Numbered from the stretch's first letter, positions 23,074 to 34,659 are shown. The stretch is DNA of 64,000 nucleotides from Sarcocystis neurona (GCA_000727475.1 KL647319.1:108902-172901); one strand, 5' to 3'. Translations and numbers: made by a program. Notes: generated by a model from the letters alone, not told the origin.

Positions 23074-23232
23074 GAAGACAACTGCGTTTTTCCTCTTTGT
23101 AATGCACAGCAGGCCTCTGTGGAAGGTGTAGATAAAGCGGCAGAGATTCCCTGTGTGCTCCCAGTTATTTTCCGATCAATCTTTCTCCTTTCCCTGGTCG
23201 CTTGTGGACTCCTCGTCTGTCTAAATGTGTAG
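23074..23232 (+). CDS. Terminal exon with hydrophobic C-terminus
   Basis: The acceptor cctgctacttccacag ends at 23073. The exon reads 52 codons to TAG: EDNCVFPLCNAQQASVEGVD, then KAAEIPCVLPVIFRSIFLLS and LVACGLLVCLNV. It has no Met, so ORF listings miss it. The final ~22 residues are hydrophobic and end the protein, as in a C-terminal membrane anchor or a GPI-attachment signal. The nearby cysteines would fit a secreted or surface protein. Eimeria surface antigens often end this way, but I see no family signature and do not assign one. Confidence 0.55.
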   Translation, partial: EDNCVFPLCNAQQASVEGVDKAAEIPCVLPVIFRSIFLLSLVACGLLVCLNV

Positions 23233-24385
23233 GTCTGTCTCCGTAGCTGACTTTTGTTCGCCTTCCCCTTAACATACTGTCTCTCTCTTTCTGTCGCTCT
23301 CTAGAGATGTATATATATATATATATATATGTAGCACGTTGATCTTTTCTGTGTTGCAGGGTGCAGACATGTGTATCCATCTGTGCGTGTGTGGGTGATT
23401 CTGCCTTCTTGCTCTCCTGAGATGTAATATACGTATCTCTGCATATGTAAATCTATCCACACAGCTGCAGAAGCCCGTGTCATACACACACACATACACA
23501 TACACACGCGTATATTTTTAGGGGAAAGGATCCACAACGAAGGTAGCCCCGGGTTGGGGAAGGTCTTTTGATCAGAGATGAAGAGAGAGATGGGAGGAAC
23601 TCCCTGCATAGACAGATCTACTTTTGCCCACCTGGAGAAGACATGGTCGTCTATTGTACGATCTGTGTCTGTGTATGTGTGTGTGTGTGGGTGACTTGTC
23701 TGTCCTACCGAAGTTCGTAGAGAAATACGGAAGCGGCCGAAAAGGCGGACAAGGGAGAAATAGACAGAGAGACAGACACGGGCGGGGAGAGGCGCGAAGT
23801 GCTGCTGCTGTTGTAGCCTAGAGGGAAAAGGCCTGGGTGCAGCGTGCGCCTGGGTGGACGCCCTACCATGCATGCGCGGCCCCGTAGAAGAGAAGTTCAG
23901 AAGCAGAAAGGCTGCGGCTGTCGTTTTCTCTTCTCTGTAGAAACTTTCGCATATCTTTTCCCGCCTGCCCACGTCCTTGTGGAAGACGCGGACTTTGCAT
24001 GCGGGGATGCATGCGGCATGTATGCACATGGCGCACACCGGACGAAACTCTCTCTGTGTGACTAGTGGTGTCCATAAAAAGAGAGAAAAAGAGCAAAGAG
24101 GAAAGCACGTGCAAGTTCTTCACACGTCTACTTGTCTGTGAGACATGCAAGAATATATACATATGAGGCAGAATATAAGTATTTATATATTTGAAGTTTT
24201 ATATGTGTCTGTGTGTGTGTCTTCCTCGTATGAGTGGAACAGAGGAGCAGACACTCGTGGCGGGGAGCGGGGAGGGGTGGACGAGAAGAAGTTGACACTT
24301 CAGTGTCGAATCGCAGAACAGGAATACTTTCGAATGTGAATGTTTAATAGCAGAGGGGAAGGTCCTTTTACGTACAGACTGCGTT
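23233..24385. other. No gene confirmed
   Basis: A TATA run at 23308-23332 and TG/CA runs. Near 23575-23660 both strands read as protein (plus: GGTPCIDRSTFAHLEKTWSS; minus: VDLSMQGVPPISLFISDQKT), so strand is unresolved. A similar ambiguity occurs at 23850-24060. Confidence 0.35.
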
Positions 24386-24387
24386 TT

Positions 24388-24768
24388 CTACATCTGCGCT
24401 GCGGCGGGTGGGGGAGTGAAGGACGCTGTGCTGCTACTGCTGCTGTGGTACTGTTGCTGTGCCACTGCTGCTGCTGTTGCTGACTGCTGTGCCGCCGCTG
24501 CTTTTGATGCTGCTGCTGCTGCGGGTGGTGTGCTGCTGCTGCTGCTGCAGAGATGGAGCTGCCGTCGCGGCCGGGGGTGCTGTGGCGACTGTTGGGCCAT
24601 GGAAGTATCGTCGACCGTGAGTTCATGGCCCCCGGGCGGACGGCAGCGGCTTTCCTTTTCCTTTTCTTCTTCCGTCTGTGATTTCTCTCGACTTCGATGT
24701 CTGGCTTGTCTGCCCTTCTGAGCTCCTCCTCTCTGTGTGGGTGTGTCTCTCTCTGTGCGTCTTTGCAT
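24388..24768 (-). CDS. Ala/Ser/Gln-rich hypothetical exon
   Basis: Minus-strand frame of 126 codons. The N-terminal part is charged, then GGHELTVDDTSMAQQSPQHP, then Ser, Ala and Gln tracts ending SFTPPPAAAQM. The repeat residues are those usual for coccidian coding CAG tracts. A second minus frame (24854-24300) is also open. Borders were not fixed and no function is suggested. Confidence 0.3.
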   Translation of the reverse strand: MQRRTERDTPTQRGGAQKGRQARHRSREKSQTEEEKEKESRCRPPGGHELTVDDTSMAQQSPQHPRPRRQLHLCSSSSSTPPAAAAASKAAAAQQSATAAAVAQQQYHSSSSSTASFTPPPAAAQM

Positions 24769-24879
24769 GGGTGACTCACACGCTGTCTCAGCAGCAATCT
24801 CTTGGAAAAAGAGGCACCGCTGCGCGTCTCTCTCCGCCAGGGAGTACTCCGCAACTCACAGGCCCCGGGGCCGCGTCTG

Positions 24880-26040
24880 CATCATATATATATATATGTA
24901 TGTGTGTTTGGGCATAGTCTGGGGGTGTACACATGTGTATGTCTTTGTATGTCCGTACCTCTCTCTGTAGGTGTCTCTCTATGTCTCTCTCTCTCTGTGT
25001 ATCTCTCTCCATACATATAATACATATATGTATTATTACACATATACATATATATATGTGTACATTACATATATGTGTTTGTTTGTGGGGGGGTGTGTAT
25101 GTGTGTGTCTGCCTCTATTAGTCTCTGTGTGGATGGATGTGCGTCTCGCTCCAGCAGTCCCTGTCCGTATGTACGTAATAAAATATGTATATATTATATA
25201 TCCTTTTGTGCATGTGTGCTTGTTTGTTGTGTCTGTCTTTCTCTCTTTCTATGAAAGTAACAACATATATAAATATATATATTATGCATGCGTTTGCTCG
25301 TCCGGGGTATATGTGTCTGTGTCTGTGTGTGGGCGTCTGTATGTCAGCCCGTGCCTGTATCGGGTCTGTCTATCCTTCTCCCTCTCTATATGTAACCAAC
25401 AACATATATATATATATATATATATGTATATTATATATATATCTGTATATTATATATATATCTATTACATGTGTCTCGCTCTAAATGTAGCCATCTGTGT
25501 CAATCTGTGTGTCTCTGTGTGTATGTGTGTCTCTTTCTTGCTTTCCGTCTCTCTATATAGATAATGAAATATATATATATATATATGTACATAGGTGTGT
25601 ATATTTATTATGTATGCGTTTATGTGTGTGTGCCTGTCTGAGTCTGTCTGTCGGTTTGTATGTGTCCTACTCTCCCTCTGCATCTCTCTGTATAAGTAGA
25701 ACTACACACACATATATATATGATATGTGTTTATACGCATGCATGTGTGTCTGTGTCTGTGTCTCAGTCTGTATAGGCCTGTCTTTTTCTAAGTAGAAAT
25801 ATATATCTATATGTTATGTACGTATTTGTGTGTCTCTACGTTCGTGTGTGTGGCCGTCTGTGTGTGTGTGTGTGTTTGTATGCCTGCCATCAAATATGTA
25901 TCTTATTGTGGGAATGTTCGTATGTGTCTGTGGCTGTACCTATACATAGATGTGTGTGTGTGTGTATATATTGTACGACGTATATAGAGGAATACACACA
26001 TATATGTGTGTATATATGTATGGGGGTGTCTCTCAATTGT
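24880..26040. repeat. TATATA/TGTGTC microsatellite block
   Basis: Alternating TATA runs and TGTGTCTGTCTCT-like tracts with a rough period near 150-180 bp between the TATA cores. Confidence 0.85.
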
Positions 26041-26100
26041 GATATGGCGGTGTGTGGATGGCTCGCAAAATCTCCTTTTCTTGGCCTGAATTTCTTACAG

Positions 26101-26303
26101 GTGGACGTCCCTGGGAAGGGCACACGTGTGTGTTACTTCTTCATTTGCTGCTCTTCTCTGCCTTTCCCTCTGTATATTCCATTTTCCACCCTCTTACGGA
26201 GTCTGCCTCGGCCTCTCCACAGCGCCTGCAGCTGCGCGCCTCTTCGCTCTCCCTGCAAGAAAACGAGGGGACGCCTGCAAAAATGTGTCCTTTCTCTGGA
26301 TAG
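26101..26303 (+). CDS. Candidate exons in a small non-repeat island
   Basis: An acceptor (atttcttacag) is followed by VDVPGKGTRVCYFF at 26101. In another frame the acceptor ggcctctccacag (ending 26222) gives a 26-codon terminal reading, RLQLRASSLSLQENEGTPAK then MCPFSG, to TAG at 26303. They are not in the same frame without an intron. Flanks are microsatellite. Low confidence. Confidence 0.22.
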
Positions 26304-26309
26304 TCTCTC

Positions 26310-26690
26310 TATCTGCTTGCATATACATATATACCACTACCTATGTATATTCAATATACATATATATATATGTATGTGTGTGTTTGTCTGTCTATTCCCC
26401 TCTATATGTATGCGTGTATGTCCACCTGAAGCCTCTGTCTGCTTGCATATACATATATACCACCACCTATGTATATTATATATATATGTATATATGTATG
26501 TGTGTGTTTCTCTGGCTATTCCCCTCTATATGTATGCGTGTATGTCCACCTGAAGCCTCTGTCTGCTTGCATATACATATATGCCACTACCTATGTATAT
26601 TTAATATATATATATATATGTGTTTCTCCGTCTATTCCCCTCTATACGTATGCGTGTATGTCCATCTGAAGCCACATGGGCAAGGTTGCC
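26310..26690. repeat. ~125-bp tandem repeat
   Basis: Three copies, anchored by CTGCTTGCATATACATATAT at 26313, 26439 and 26563 (steps 126 and 124 bp), each with CCTATGTATATT, a TATA core and CTATTCCCCTCTATATGTA. A further partial copy runs to about 26680. Open frames over it are repeat translations. Confidence 0.9.
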
Positions 26691-28250
26691 AATATATATA
26701 TATATATATGTATGTGTTTCTTTCTGCTTGTATATGTATGGGTGTCTCTGTTTGTCTTTTTTCTCTTTTTTCTTGTTTGTGTCTTTCTGTGTGCGTGTAT
26801 GAATCCGAAGCGACGGAGAATGCTCGTGAGTTTTCTCTTTTTCTTCGGAAAATGTCTGCATGCAGATTTATAAGTGTGTCGGGCTGCATATATAGCAACG
26901 GCTCCAAAGTTGCTTCCACGTATATACGCATATATGCACTCATATATGTATAATATGTGTATGCATGTGTTTGTGCGGGTGTATGTTCTTGTGGAGAGAT
27001 ACAGAGATAAAGAAAGCAAATGGTGGGAAGGGACAGGATGTACATACCTATCATTCTCTGTGTATACATCCCCATGCATACTTACACTTATTTCTGTCTC
27101 ACATACATATATATATATATATATATGTGTATATTTATATATGTATTCACACATATATATATATATATATATCAATTTATATACCTATACTTACATGTGT
27201 TTGTGCGTGTGATTTGGCCAACTTCACAATTGTACATATATGTATATGTGTGAATTTACTTCATTTTTTTATATCTTCAAAAAATGTGTGTATTTATATG
27301 TGTATATATAATTTTATGTTTGTGGTTATGACTGCGTAGCACGTGGCGTATATGTGAAGTAGCGACGACTTCACACACTTGCGTTGATAGTGGATTTCTG
27401 CCCCGGTGATTCTTTCTTTCGCATTTTCGTTTCCCGCAACCGTCAGATATTTACGACTTTTTTTTTCTTCCTATTCTTCTTCCCTTTTATCATTTCTCGG
27501 TCTCCCTTCGTCTCCCTTTTCTCTTGCCCGTACCTGCGCATGCGAACGTCTAATTTGTTGGCCTCTTGCCGTGAAGACGCGGAAGCTCATCTTCTTCACC
27601 TTCCGCTTCTTCTCCGTTCCGCATGTCTCTTCTTCGGTCACACAAGACACATATACAAACGCAGAGCTATCTATCTATCTATCTGTGCCTATCTATACGA
27701 TAAATGTGGCTGCATATCTGCATGTGGTGTGTATCTGAGCTAGCTATATATATGGGTGTACATATATACACATATATGTATTCCTATACATATTGTTTAT
27801 CACAGATAGGTAAGTATGGTCATATATATACATTCAAATATATATTATGTGTCATTGACAGATAAAAACATAGATGTGTGTGTATGGATGTATACAGAGA
27901 GAGATAAGGGTGGTTGCATATACATGTATACATGATAGTATGGATCATAGATTGATGAGTGTAGTTATATGTTGATAGGGAGACGGCTAGATAAGGTTGC
28001 ATGTATATGCATATACGTGTGTATATATCATGTAGGCTAGATCGATGAATGTGCTTATATATATAGTATTAAGGTAGATAGATGATTCTTGCTGCATATA
28101 TATATATATATGTGTTTGTGTAGATAGATAGTCATCAATTTATATGGTCATCCACATATATATTTATGTATGTGTATGTTGTATATCATAGATAGATGGA
28201 CATATTTGTGTATATATCTATATTAGATATAGATAGATAGAATATATGTG
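26691..28250. repeat. Microsatellite-rich, no gene confirmed
   Basis: TATA/TATG runs at 26690-26710, 27100-27330 and 27660-28250 (GATA-type). The interval 27370-27640 is not repetitive and is open on the plus strand (SNLLASCREDAEAHLLHLPL), but no border was fixed. Confidence 0.6.
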
Positions 28251-28330
28251 GGTGTACACATGTTGTGTGTATATACGTATTTTGAATCGGCGCCCTTTCC
28301 CGGTGTCTGTACACCACGTTTTTCCTGTCC

Positions 28331-28646
28331 ATGTGTTCTACTGTCGTTTCCTTCTTCTACGTCTCCCCTTTCGCCCTTTTCTTTTGCCTTTTCCTGCAAA
28401 TGTCATCTGCTGCTGTTTCACCGGTGCCGACCTCGCGTCTCGCCCTTCTCTTTTTCGCTCTCTTCTTTTTCTTGGCATTTCACGTAAATCCGCAGCGTCT
28501 TCTTTGCTGCCGCCTGCCTTGCTGTGTCGCCGTGTCCCCGTCACAGAGCAGCGCCACCGCAAGTGGAACTTTGCTGCTGAAGATTCTCTCGACAGGTGGA
28601 CAACACTTCGATTTTCCCGCTTTCCGCATCGTCGTCTCTACGGAAG
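28331..28646 (+). CDS. Hypothetical protein, first exon or exons
   Basis: ATG at 28331 opens a frame with a hydrophobic N-terminus (MCSTVVSFFYVSPFALFFCL) that stays open to a strong donor, GAAG|GTAAGC, at 28647. The last part, after an internal acceptor (ccgtcacag, ending 28546), is most convincing: SGTLLLKILSTGGQHFDFPA then FRIVVSTE. If the start is right, it may be secreted or membrane-inserted. Another plus frame (WNFAAEDSLDRWTTLRF) is open over the same end. No family is recognised, and downstream exons were not linked. Confidence 0.35.
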
Positions 28647-28699
28647 GTAAGCCACAAAAGGACTCTCTACTCTTCTTTTCTCCCCCCCGATAAATACCG

Positions 28700-29190
28700 T
28701 CGCCGCATATGTACGTATCTGCTGATGGATGTATGCTTTTGTATGTATGTATATGTATGTATGTACGTGTGTATGTTATATGTGTACGTGTATATATATA
28801 TATACGAATGTATGTATCTAGATATATGCATATGTATGTATATGTATGTATAAGTAGGTATGTATGTGTTTGTAGGTATATGTGTGTGTATGTTTATATA
28901 CGTATGTATGTACGTATCTGTGCGTGTATATCTGTGTGTACCCATATATATATATGTAGGTATTTGTGTGTATATGTATGTTATATACGTATGTATATGT
29001 ATATGTATGTATATGTATATGTATGTATATGTATAAGTATCTGTGTTTGTATCCACGTATATATGTATATGTATACGTATGCATGTGTATGTATGTATAT
29101 GTAACTATGTGTACGTATATATGCGTATACATGTATATATATATATATATGTATGCGTGCGTGTACGTATTTCTGACCGACTCTTCTTTC
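28700..29190. repeat. TATG/TACG microsatellite block
   Basis: Degenerate GTATGTATATG repeats. Tyr/Val/Ile/Cys frames are repeat translations. Confidence 0.9.
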
Positions 29191-29194
29191 GTAT

Positions 29195-29480
29195 ATATGT
29201 GGGGGGAGATGAGGAAATTATCACTGGCAACAAATTAGGGAGATTTTCTCTCTTTGGTGGGCCGCGGCTACTTGGTCGGTCATTTTCGGCGAAAGTATCG
29301 ATAGACTTGTGATTCTATCGATAAAAATTCCTTTCCGTGTCCTTCTCCACAAATATAAATGCCCGCCTCTTTCGAGAGAAAACATTCCGTCTCACTTATT
29401 TTATCCACAAGTGTGTGTCTATGAATTATTTGCGCTATTGCGGAGACGCATTTCGTCATCCCTGAAATCTGTCTCTCTCC
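29195..29480. other. Coding-like block, strand unresolved
   Basis: Plus frame: WSVIFGESIDRLVILSIKIP, then PPLSRENIPSHLFYPQ up to a GTGTGT. Minus frame: MTKCVSAIAQIIHRHTLVDK, then SETECFLSKEAGIYICGEGH. Both are free of simple repeats. One is likely an exon; I cannot choose. Confidence 0.3.
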
Positions 29481-30300
29481 AATATATATATATATAACCA
29501 TTTTATATGCCCACCTATCTCTTTTTGCGTCTCCCTCTATATGTATATATTCGTGTCTGTCTATCTATACACATATATGTACGTATAACCACCTTGATTT
29601 CTCTATCTATCTGTCTGTCTCTATATACATATATATATATTACCTATATATGTCTCTCTCCATATATATATATATATGTAAAGCCATTTTTATTTTCCTA
29701 TGTATCTATGTGTCTCTATATGCATGTATATAGTGGTATCTGTCTCTCTCTGTATATCACTTTTTTTTTCATAGATCTGTCTATCAGTCTATACACGTAT
29801 ATATATACATGTATTTAATGGTGTGTCTGTCCCCCTCCACACATGTACATAACCACTTTCTACTTTCGCGTTTATGTTTGTCTACCTCTTTATACATATG
29901 CTGGTATCCACCGGAACCACTTGCAATCCCAAGTGTCTACATATATACATGTATATATATATATTTACAAACGTGTGGGTATTCATATGTATGTCTGGGT
30001 GGATGTCTATATATGTACACCCCAACTATTCGTTTGTGTACGTACATATTTGTAGAAAATATATGTATTCACATATAAAGAGATATACATATACACACCC
30101 GAGCCCCTTCCATCTACAGCTTCACATATATGTCTTGGTAGATATGCTATTCATATATATGTATAGGTACACAGACACTCGATCCCTTCCATCTACAGGT
30201 TCATTTACAATATATATATATATATATTCTGTCTACATGGTCATATGTATGTGTATATATATGTGACGTTTGCTTCTTTGTTGATGGGTTAAAGACAGCA
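29481..30300. repeat. TATA/TCTCTC microsatellite block
   Basis: TATA runs separated by CTCTCTATCTGTCT tracts, with an approximate 110-120-bp recurrence of a CCATTTT/CCACTTT element. Confidence 0.8.
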
Positions 30301-30340
30301 GCAACATCTGCATGCGTTTCTATGTATATGTGCGTTTCAG

Positions 30341-30541
30341 TTCCTTTTTGAAGTGTCCTCTTCTTCGGAGGCCTCTCACATCGTTTTTTGTAAAAAGATT
30401 GAAAAAGGGCCTCTGCTGCCGCATGCATCGATGGGAGAGACGCAGGCATGCGCCCCAGCCACAGACACCCCCACACCCCGTACACACGACCTGTCTCGCC
30501 GTCTCCTTCTCTGGCAGCCCGTCTCGTCTCTCTTTTCGTGA
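30341..30541 (+). CDS. Candidate terminal exon
   Basis: The acceptor tatatgtgcgtttcag ends at 30340. The frame reads FLFEVSSSSEASHIVFCKKI, then EKGPLLPHASMGETQACAPA, and ends with TGA at 30541 (67 codons with stop). The mixed composition differs from the surrounding microsatellites. The minus strand is also open (FQSFYKKRCERPPKKRTL), so confidence is limited. No function is suggested. Confidence 0.35.
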   Translation, partial: FLFEVSSSSEASHIVFCKKIEKGPLLPHASMGETQACAPATDTPTPRTHDLSRRLLLWQPVSSLFS

Positions 30542-31369
30542 AGAGGCCGCTGTCTCTGCTGGCCGTCTCCCTTTTATTCTCTTCGTGGGGCGGATCGACT
30601 GCGTCCACGAAGCCCCCCACCGGTCCTCCCATCTGCTGTTTTCTGCCCCCTTGGTGTTCGTCTGCTGGCCCACGCCTCGCCAGGTCGATCTATCTGCATG
30701 CGCGCGCCCAAGCACCACCACATCTTCCCTGTTGTGTCTCTCTTCCGCTGTGGCTGTATATGTCCCTCTCTTTCTGTGTATCTGTCCACGTGTGTGTTTC
30801 TGCTTCTATGTGTGTGCAAGTGTGTGGGGGGGTGTCTCCGGTTTATCTGTCTATTTCTTTCGCTGTTAGCCCTTTTTGTGTATGTGTACGTATATGTATA
30901 TATGTGTGTGTGTATTCTCGCATCCTTTTGCGTATATATGGAGCCTCGTATTTTGGGGGCTGTCACTCGGGGGCTGTCACTCTTCCCCTGTTTTTCTTTC
31001 TGTCATATGGATGTATATATTTGCGTATCTGCATGCATTTGTTTGTGGGTAGCTCTCTTCATTTCGAGTTCTACATATATCGCGCCTGACCTCCCTCCGT
31101 GGCTGTGTGTATCTCCGCTTACATATACATACATATATAGATATATGAATAGATATTTGCGTATACGTTTGTGTGTGTCTCTATACATACATGTAGTCGT
31201 ATTCGCATGGATTTGTTTGCATGTGTAGCTTTCTTTTCCTTCCTGCATCTGTCATTTTACGTTCTGCACGTGTTCCCGGCCCTATACGTGGACGTTATGG
31301 ATAGAAGTATCCTCTCGTAAAATCTCGCGGCTTCTCTTCTGATGAAACGCGTTTTCATCCTTCCTTATA
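30542..31369. other. No gene confirmed
   Basis: C/T-rich plus strand with TATA runs and open frames on both strands. An 18-bp tandem duplication of GGGGGCTGTCACTC occurs at 30954-30982. Confidence 0.4.
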
Positions 31370-32210
31370 CCTACCCCATATATCTATATATCTATATATC
31401 TTTGTATATATATATATGTATATCCATATATCTCTATGTTTATATCTGTATCTCTGTATATCCATATCTATATATCTATATCTATATATCTATATCTATG
31501 TATCTATACCTCTATGTCTATATCTCTGTGTCTATATCTCTGTGTCTATATCTCTGTGTCTATATCTCTATGTCTATATCTCTATGTGTATATCTCTATG
31601 TCTATATCTATATATCTATATCTCTATATCTCTATATGTATATATACCTATATCTCTATATGTATATATATCTATATCTCTATATGTATATCTGTATATC
31701 TGTGCGTCTGTATCTATATATCTGTATACAAATATCTATATGTCTGTATATCTGTATCTGTATATCTATGTCTATCTATCTATCTATATGTGTCTACCTA
31801 TCTATCTGTCCACACACATGTATATACATGTATACCCTTTCCTATTCAAATAATATATATATTAGAAATTCCTTTCCTGTATTAGAGCAAACAAGTGTAT
31901 ATATCCATGAACCCATGTATATATATATATATATGTGTCTGAATATCTCCCCGTGTGCAAATATATATATGTATCTTCATTTATATATGTATATATACAT
32001 ATATATTTGTAGTGTACCTATTGATATATAAATGTATAGATATACACATATACGAGTGGTATGTAAATGCGTGTGTATGTATAGATATATAGGCCTCGTA
32101 TATATATGTGCCCACACATATGTATGTCGTGTCCGGTATTCGTGTATGTACGTGTATGTATATCATCCTGGGCATATGCGTATATGTATATATATTGACT
32201 GATAGATTAC
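31370..32210. repeat. TATATCTCTATGTC microsatellite block
   Basis: Highly regular TATATCTSTRTRTCTATATCTC repeats to about 31800, then TATA/TGTG mixtures. Three frames are open because the 12/18-bp sub-periods are multiples of three. Confidence 0.9.
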
Positions 32211-32314
32211 GAGAGAAGATCCCGATGTCTTGAGTTTTCCCGTGGAGGGGAAAAAAAGTGAATTTAGAGGAGAACGTTTTTGTTGCTGCGTCTTGTGCTG
32301 CTTTGTTGCCGCAG

Positions 32315-32413
32315 AGTTTTTCGTCCTTTCCGCTCTGCGACGGCTGCTGCGGGATGGGTACTGGGACCTGCTTCTGTATCCTTTTCAGCCCCCCGGGTCC
32401 CCGAAGTTCTGCT
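32315..32413 (+). CDS. Candidate exon, hypothetical protein
   Basis: The acceptor gtgctgctttgttgccgcag ends at 32314 and a canonical GTAAGT donor begins at 32414. The 99-bp exon reads FFVLSALRRLLRDGYWDLLL, then YPFQPPGSPKFC, in phase 2 to phase 1. A possible next exon starts at 32448 after a 34-bp intron, giving a hydrophobic LSFWGFFFFVSLLF. It may be an early exon of the plus-strand gene at 34.0-36.75 kb, but no join is proved. Confidence 0.45.
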
Positions 32414-32724
32414 GTAAGTTGTCTTTTTCCTGAATTTTCTCGCGCAGGTCTCTCTTTTTGGGGTTTCTTTTTCTTCGTGTCGCTGCTGTTCTCCTCGTAC
32501 GCCACGTCTTCGTTTCACTGCAGCTTCTTCTGATAGGGGGGGGGCGGGGTTTATCATCTTCTTACATCCCCTGTCCTTCTCAGAAAGGTGGTGCCTTTTC
32601 TTCTTATTTTTCTTCGTTTTCTTGTCCGTTCACGTATTTCTTCCCTTTTTTAGTCTCTTCGTCCTTTTCTGCCCTCCGCCCGGCGCTTTCGTTTTTCGCT
32701 TCTCCGTCCCGGTTTTTCACGGAA

Positions 32725-33265
32725 GAGGAAAACGAGAAGAAGACCGAAAACCAACGCGGTATAGAGGAGGCCTCCATGAAGAACGAAAAAAAAAGGGCGG
32801 CGACCAGAAAACGCGTTCCGCGATAGTCTCAAGGAAGTCGATAAAGAGAGGAAGTGCATTTATTGAGGAAGCCGCGGTGTGGTCGTCTGCTTCGTCTTTC
32901 GCGTCTTTTCTCGTCCTTTTCGCTTCCAGAAGAAGTTCCCTGCACTCCTTTTCGTCCTCCCTGCTGATTTCCCTTCTTTTCTTCTCTTCCTAATTTTCTC
33001 GCCGTCTCTTTGAGACTTCTTCACGTCTCTTCTTCTCCGCTTCTCACAAACCCCTTTTGCATGCTCTTTCTTCGGGGCGTTCTTTTCTTCTCGAGGGCCG
33101 GTTACTACCACGTCGCGGCTTCCTCAATAAATGCACTTCCTCTCTTTATCGACTTCCTTGAGACTATCGCGGAACGCGTTTTCTGGTCGCCGCCCTTTTT
33201 TTTTCGTTCTTCATGGAGGCCTCCTCTATACCGCGTTGGTTTTCGGTCTTCTTCTCGTTTTCCTC
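32725..33265. repeat. 152-bp inverted repeat with 237-bp spacer
   Basis: The left arm (32725-32876) and right arm (33114-33265) are reverse complements over the full 152 bp with no difference that I could find by eye, including a run of nine A/T. The spacer is 32877-33113. Each arm contains the short palindrome GGAGGCCTCC. The same peptides therefore appear on opposite strands in the two arms. It could be a foldback element, a recent inverted duplication of an exon, or an assembly artefact. Confidence 0.95.
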
Positions 33266-33267
33266 CT
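33096..33267 (+). CDS. Candidate exon inside the right inverted-repeat arm
   Basis: After the acceptor tcttttcttctcgag (ending 33095) the frame reads AGYYHVAASS, then INALPLFIDFLETIAERVFW, and PLYRVG towards the arm end. It looks like real protein. The inverted copy in the left arm gives the same peptide on the minus strand. The 3' border was not fixed; 33267 marks only the end of the repeated segment. Function unknown. Confidence 0.35.
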
Positions 33268-33999
33268 TGTGAAACCTGCGTCATGTCCGTTATCCGACTG
33301 TTCTGTAATTCCCCGTCTTGAAGAAAACACGTATCCTTTTTGTAGGGTATTTTGTCCGTCTTTTTTTCCATTGAAGAGATCCCGTCAATGAAGTTCTCCA
33401 CCTCCTTGTCGTCTGCCGCGTCGTTTCCATCTGTGTGTTCGCCCCGTGTCCTTCGCTTCCCTTTTTAATTCATCCCTCCCATTTTCTTCCTTCGTTTACG
33501 CACTTATAGTAGGGGATTCGGTTTTTTCGTCTTGCTGTTCCCCGGAGGTTTTTCGAGGGTATCTTTGTTTCGTCTGCTCGGGAGCGTGTTCTTGATTTGT
33601 TTTCCTTTCCTCGTGACATTCTCTCTTCAATTTGATCTTCTTGCAAGAAGAAAATGGATGAGCAGGCATTCCTGCGCATCCGCGCGTTTTGTCTGAAGAA
33701 AACAAATGTGTGGAAGAGACGTTTTCTTTTCTGTTACTCTTCCGTTTCTAGACTGAAGCACCTTTTGCTCCCCTTCACTTGTCTTTGTAGCGTTTTGCGT
33801 GACAGCCTTTCCTCTGTTCTCACTCTCCTCTCTCAATTCGCAATTTCTCTTGCCCACGTTCCTTATTTTGCTTCTTTTGGTTTCCCATCTTCTCTTCGTT
33901 ATCCTCTTCCTGTCTCTGTGCAATGCGTCTTCCTCTGTGTGTGGCGCTTCTCGGCCGTCCGAGCCGCGGTTTCCCACATTTTATCTCTTCTTCGCTCAG
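33268..33999. other. Probable intron; open frames unassigned
   Basis: A plus-strand ATG frame from 33654 (MDEQAFLRIRAFCLKKTNVW) runs to 34094, but its last part conflicts with the better-supported exon at 34000-34046. The rest is C/T-rich with no fixed border. Confidence 0.35.
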
Positions 34000-34046
34000 A
34001 AGCTTTCTCCCTGTATACGTACAACGCGTGGAATTGCAGAGAGAAC
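34000..34046 (+). CDS. Exon of plus-strand hypothetical gene
   Basis: The acceptor ttttatctcttcttcgctcag ends at 33999 and a canonical GTAAGT donor starts at 34047. The exon reads KLSPCIRTTRGIAER plus two bases of the next codon. The phase joins exactly to the exon at 34116. Confidence 0.5.
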
Positions 34047-34115
34047 GTAAGTTTTCATTTCTCGTACCTTTTGGTAAGCTCTGCTTCTCCGTAGCTTTCT
34101 TTTTTTTCATCGCAG

Positions 34116-34298
34116 AGGACCTGCTGTGCACGTCATGGGACGCGTCCTTTTTGTCGTGCGCTTCGGTGGCGGCGGCACTTCAACTCCTGAAGCAATCGCT
34201 GCAGCTGCAGCCATAGCCTATGGCGGCAGCGACGGCACGCGGGAAGGATTTTTCCCCGAGGCGGTCCGCGCTGCTGACTGGCGACTCGCAGATGAGAC
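34116..34298 (+). CDS. Exon of plus-strand hypothetical gene
   Basis: The acceptor ctttcttttttttcatcgcag ends at 34115. In the phase set by the previous exon it reads GPAVHVMGRVLFVVRFGGGG, then TSTPEAIAAAAAIAYGGSDG and TREGFFPEAVRAADWRLADE, to a GTAAGC donor at 34299. The Gly-rich RFGGGGTSTPEA turn is the most distinctive piece. I do not recognise the family. If the donor is skipped, the frame stops 4 bp later at TAA 34300. Joining it to 35830 keeps the frame across a 1.5-kb intron holding the 21-bp satellite. Confidence 0.5.
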
Positions 34299-34302
34299 GT
34301 AA

Positions 34303-34659
34303 GCATTATAAAAAAGTGTCCAAATGTGTTGTTCACATGTGTCTGTGTGTGGGTGTGTGTGTATACGTGTGGATAGGTCTATACCGGTACAGAGGTAGCT
34401 AAGTGACACGGTTGGAAATGAAGAAATGTCCCTCTGAGCGATGTCTGTAATTACCCGATATTTACGCAAGCAAGTGGGCAGCCCTGGGGGCTCGGTTGTG
34501 AGGATTTCAGGCGATACACGAATGTGGAGACACAGACATGTGGAAATCGTGCACTCTGATTGTATATGTGTTCCTGACTGTATGCTCAGAGGACACTAGC
34601 AGCTCAGTTACGCCGTTAAGGTGTGTGCGCAACCTGTTCTAGTGTGTGTACACCGGGCT
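34303..34659. other. Intron sequence, nothing recognised
   Basis: Contains a TG run at 34333-34375 and otherwise unremarkable sequence before the satellite. Confidence 0.5.
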
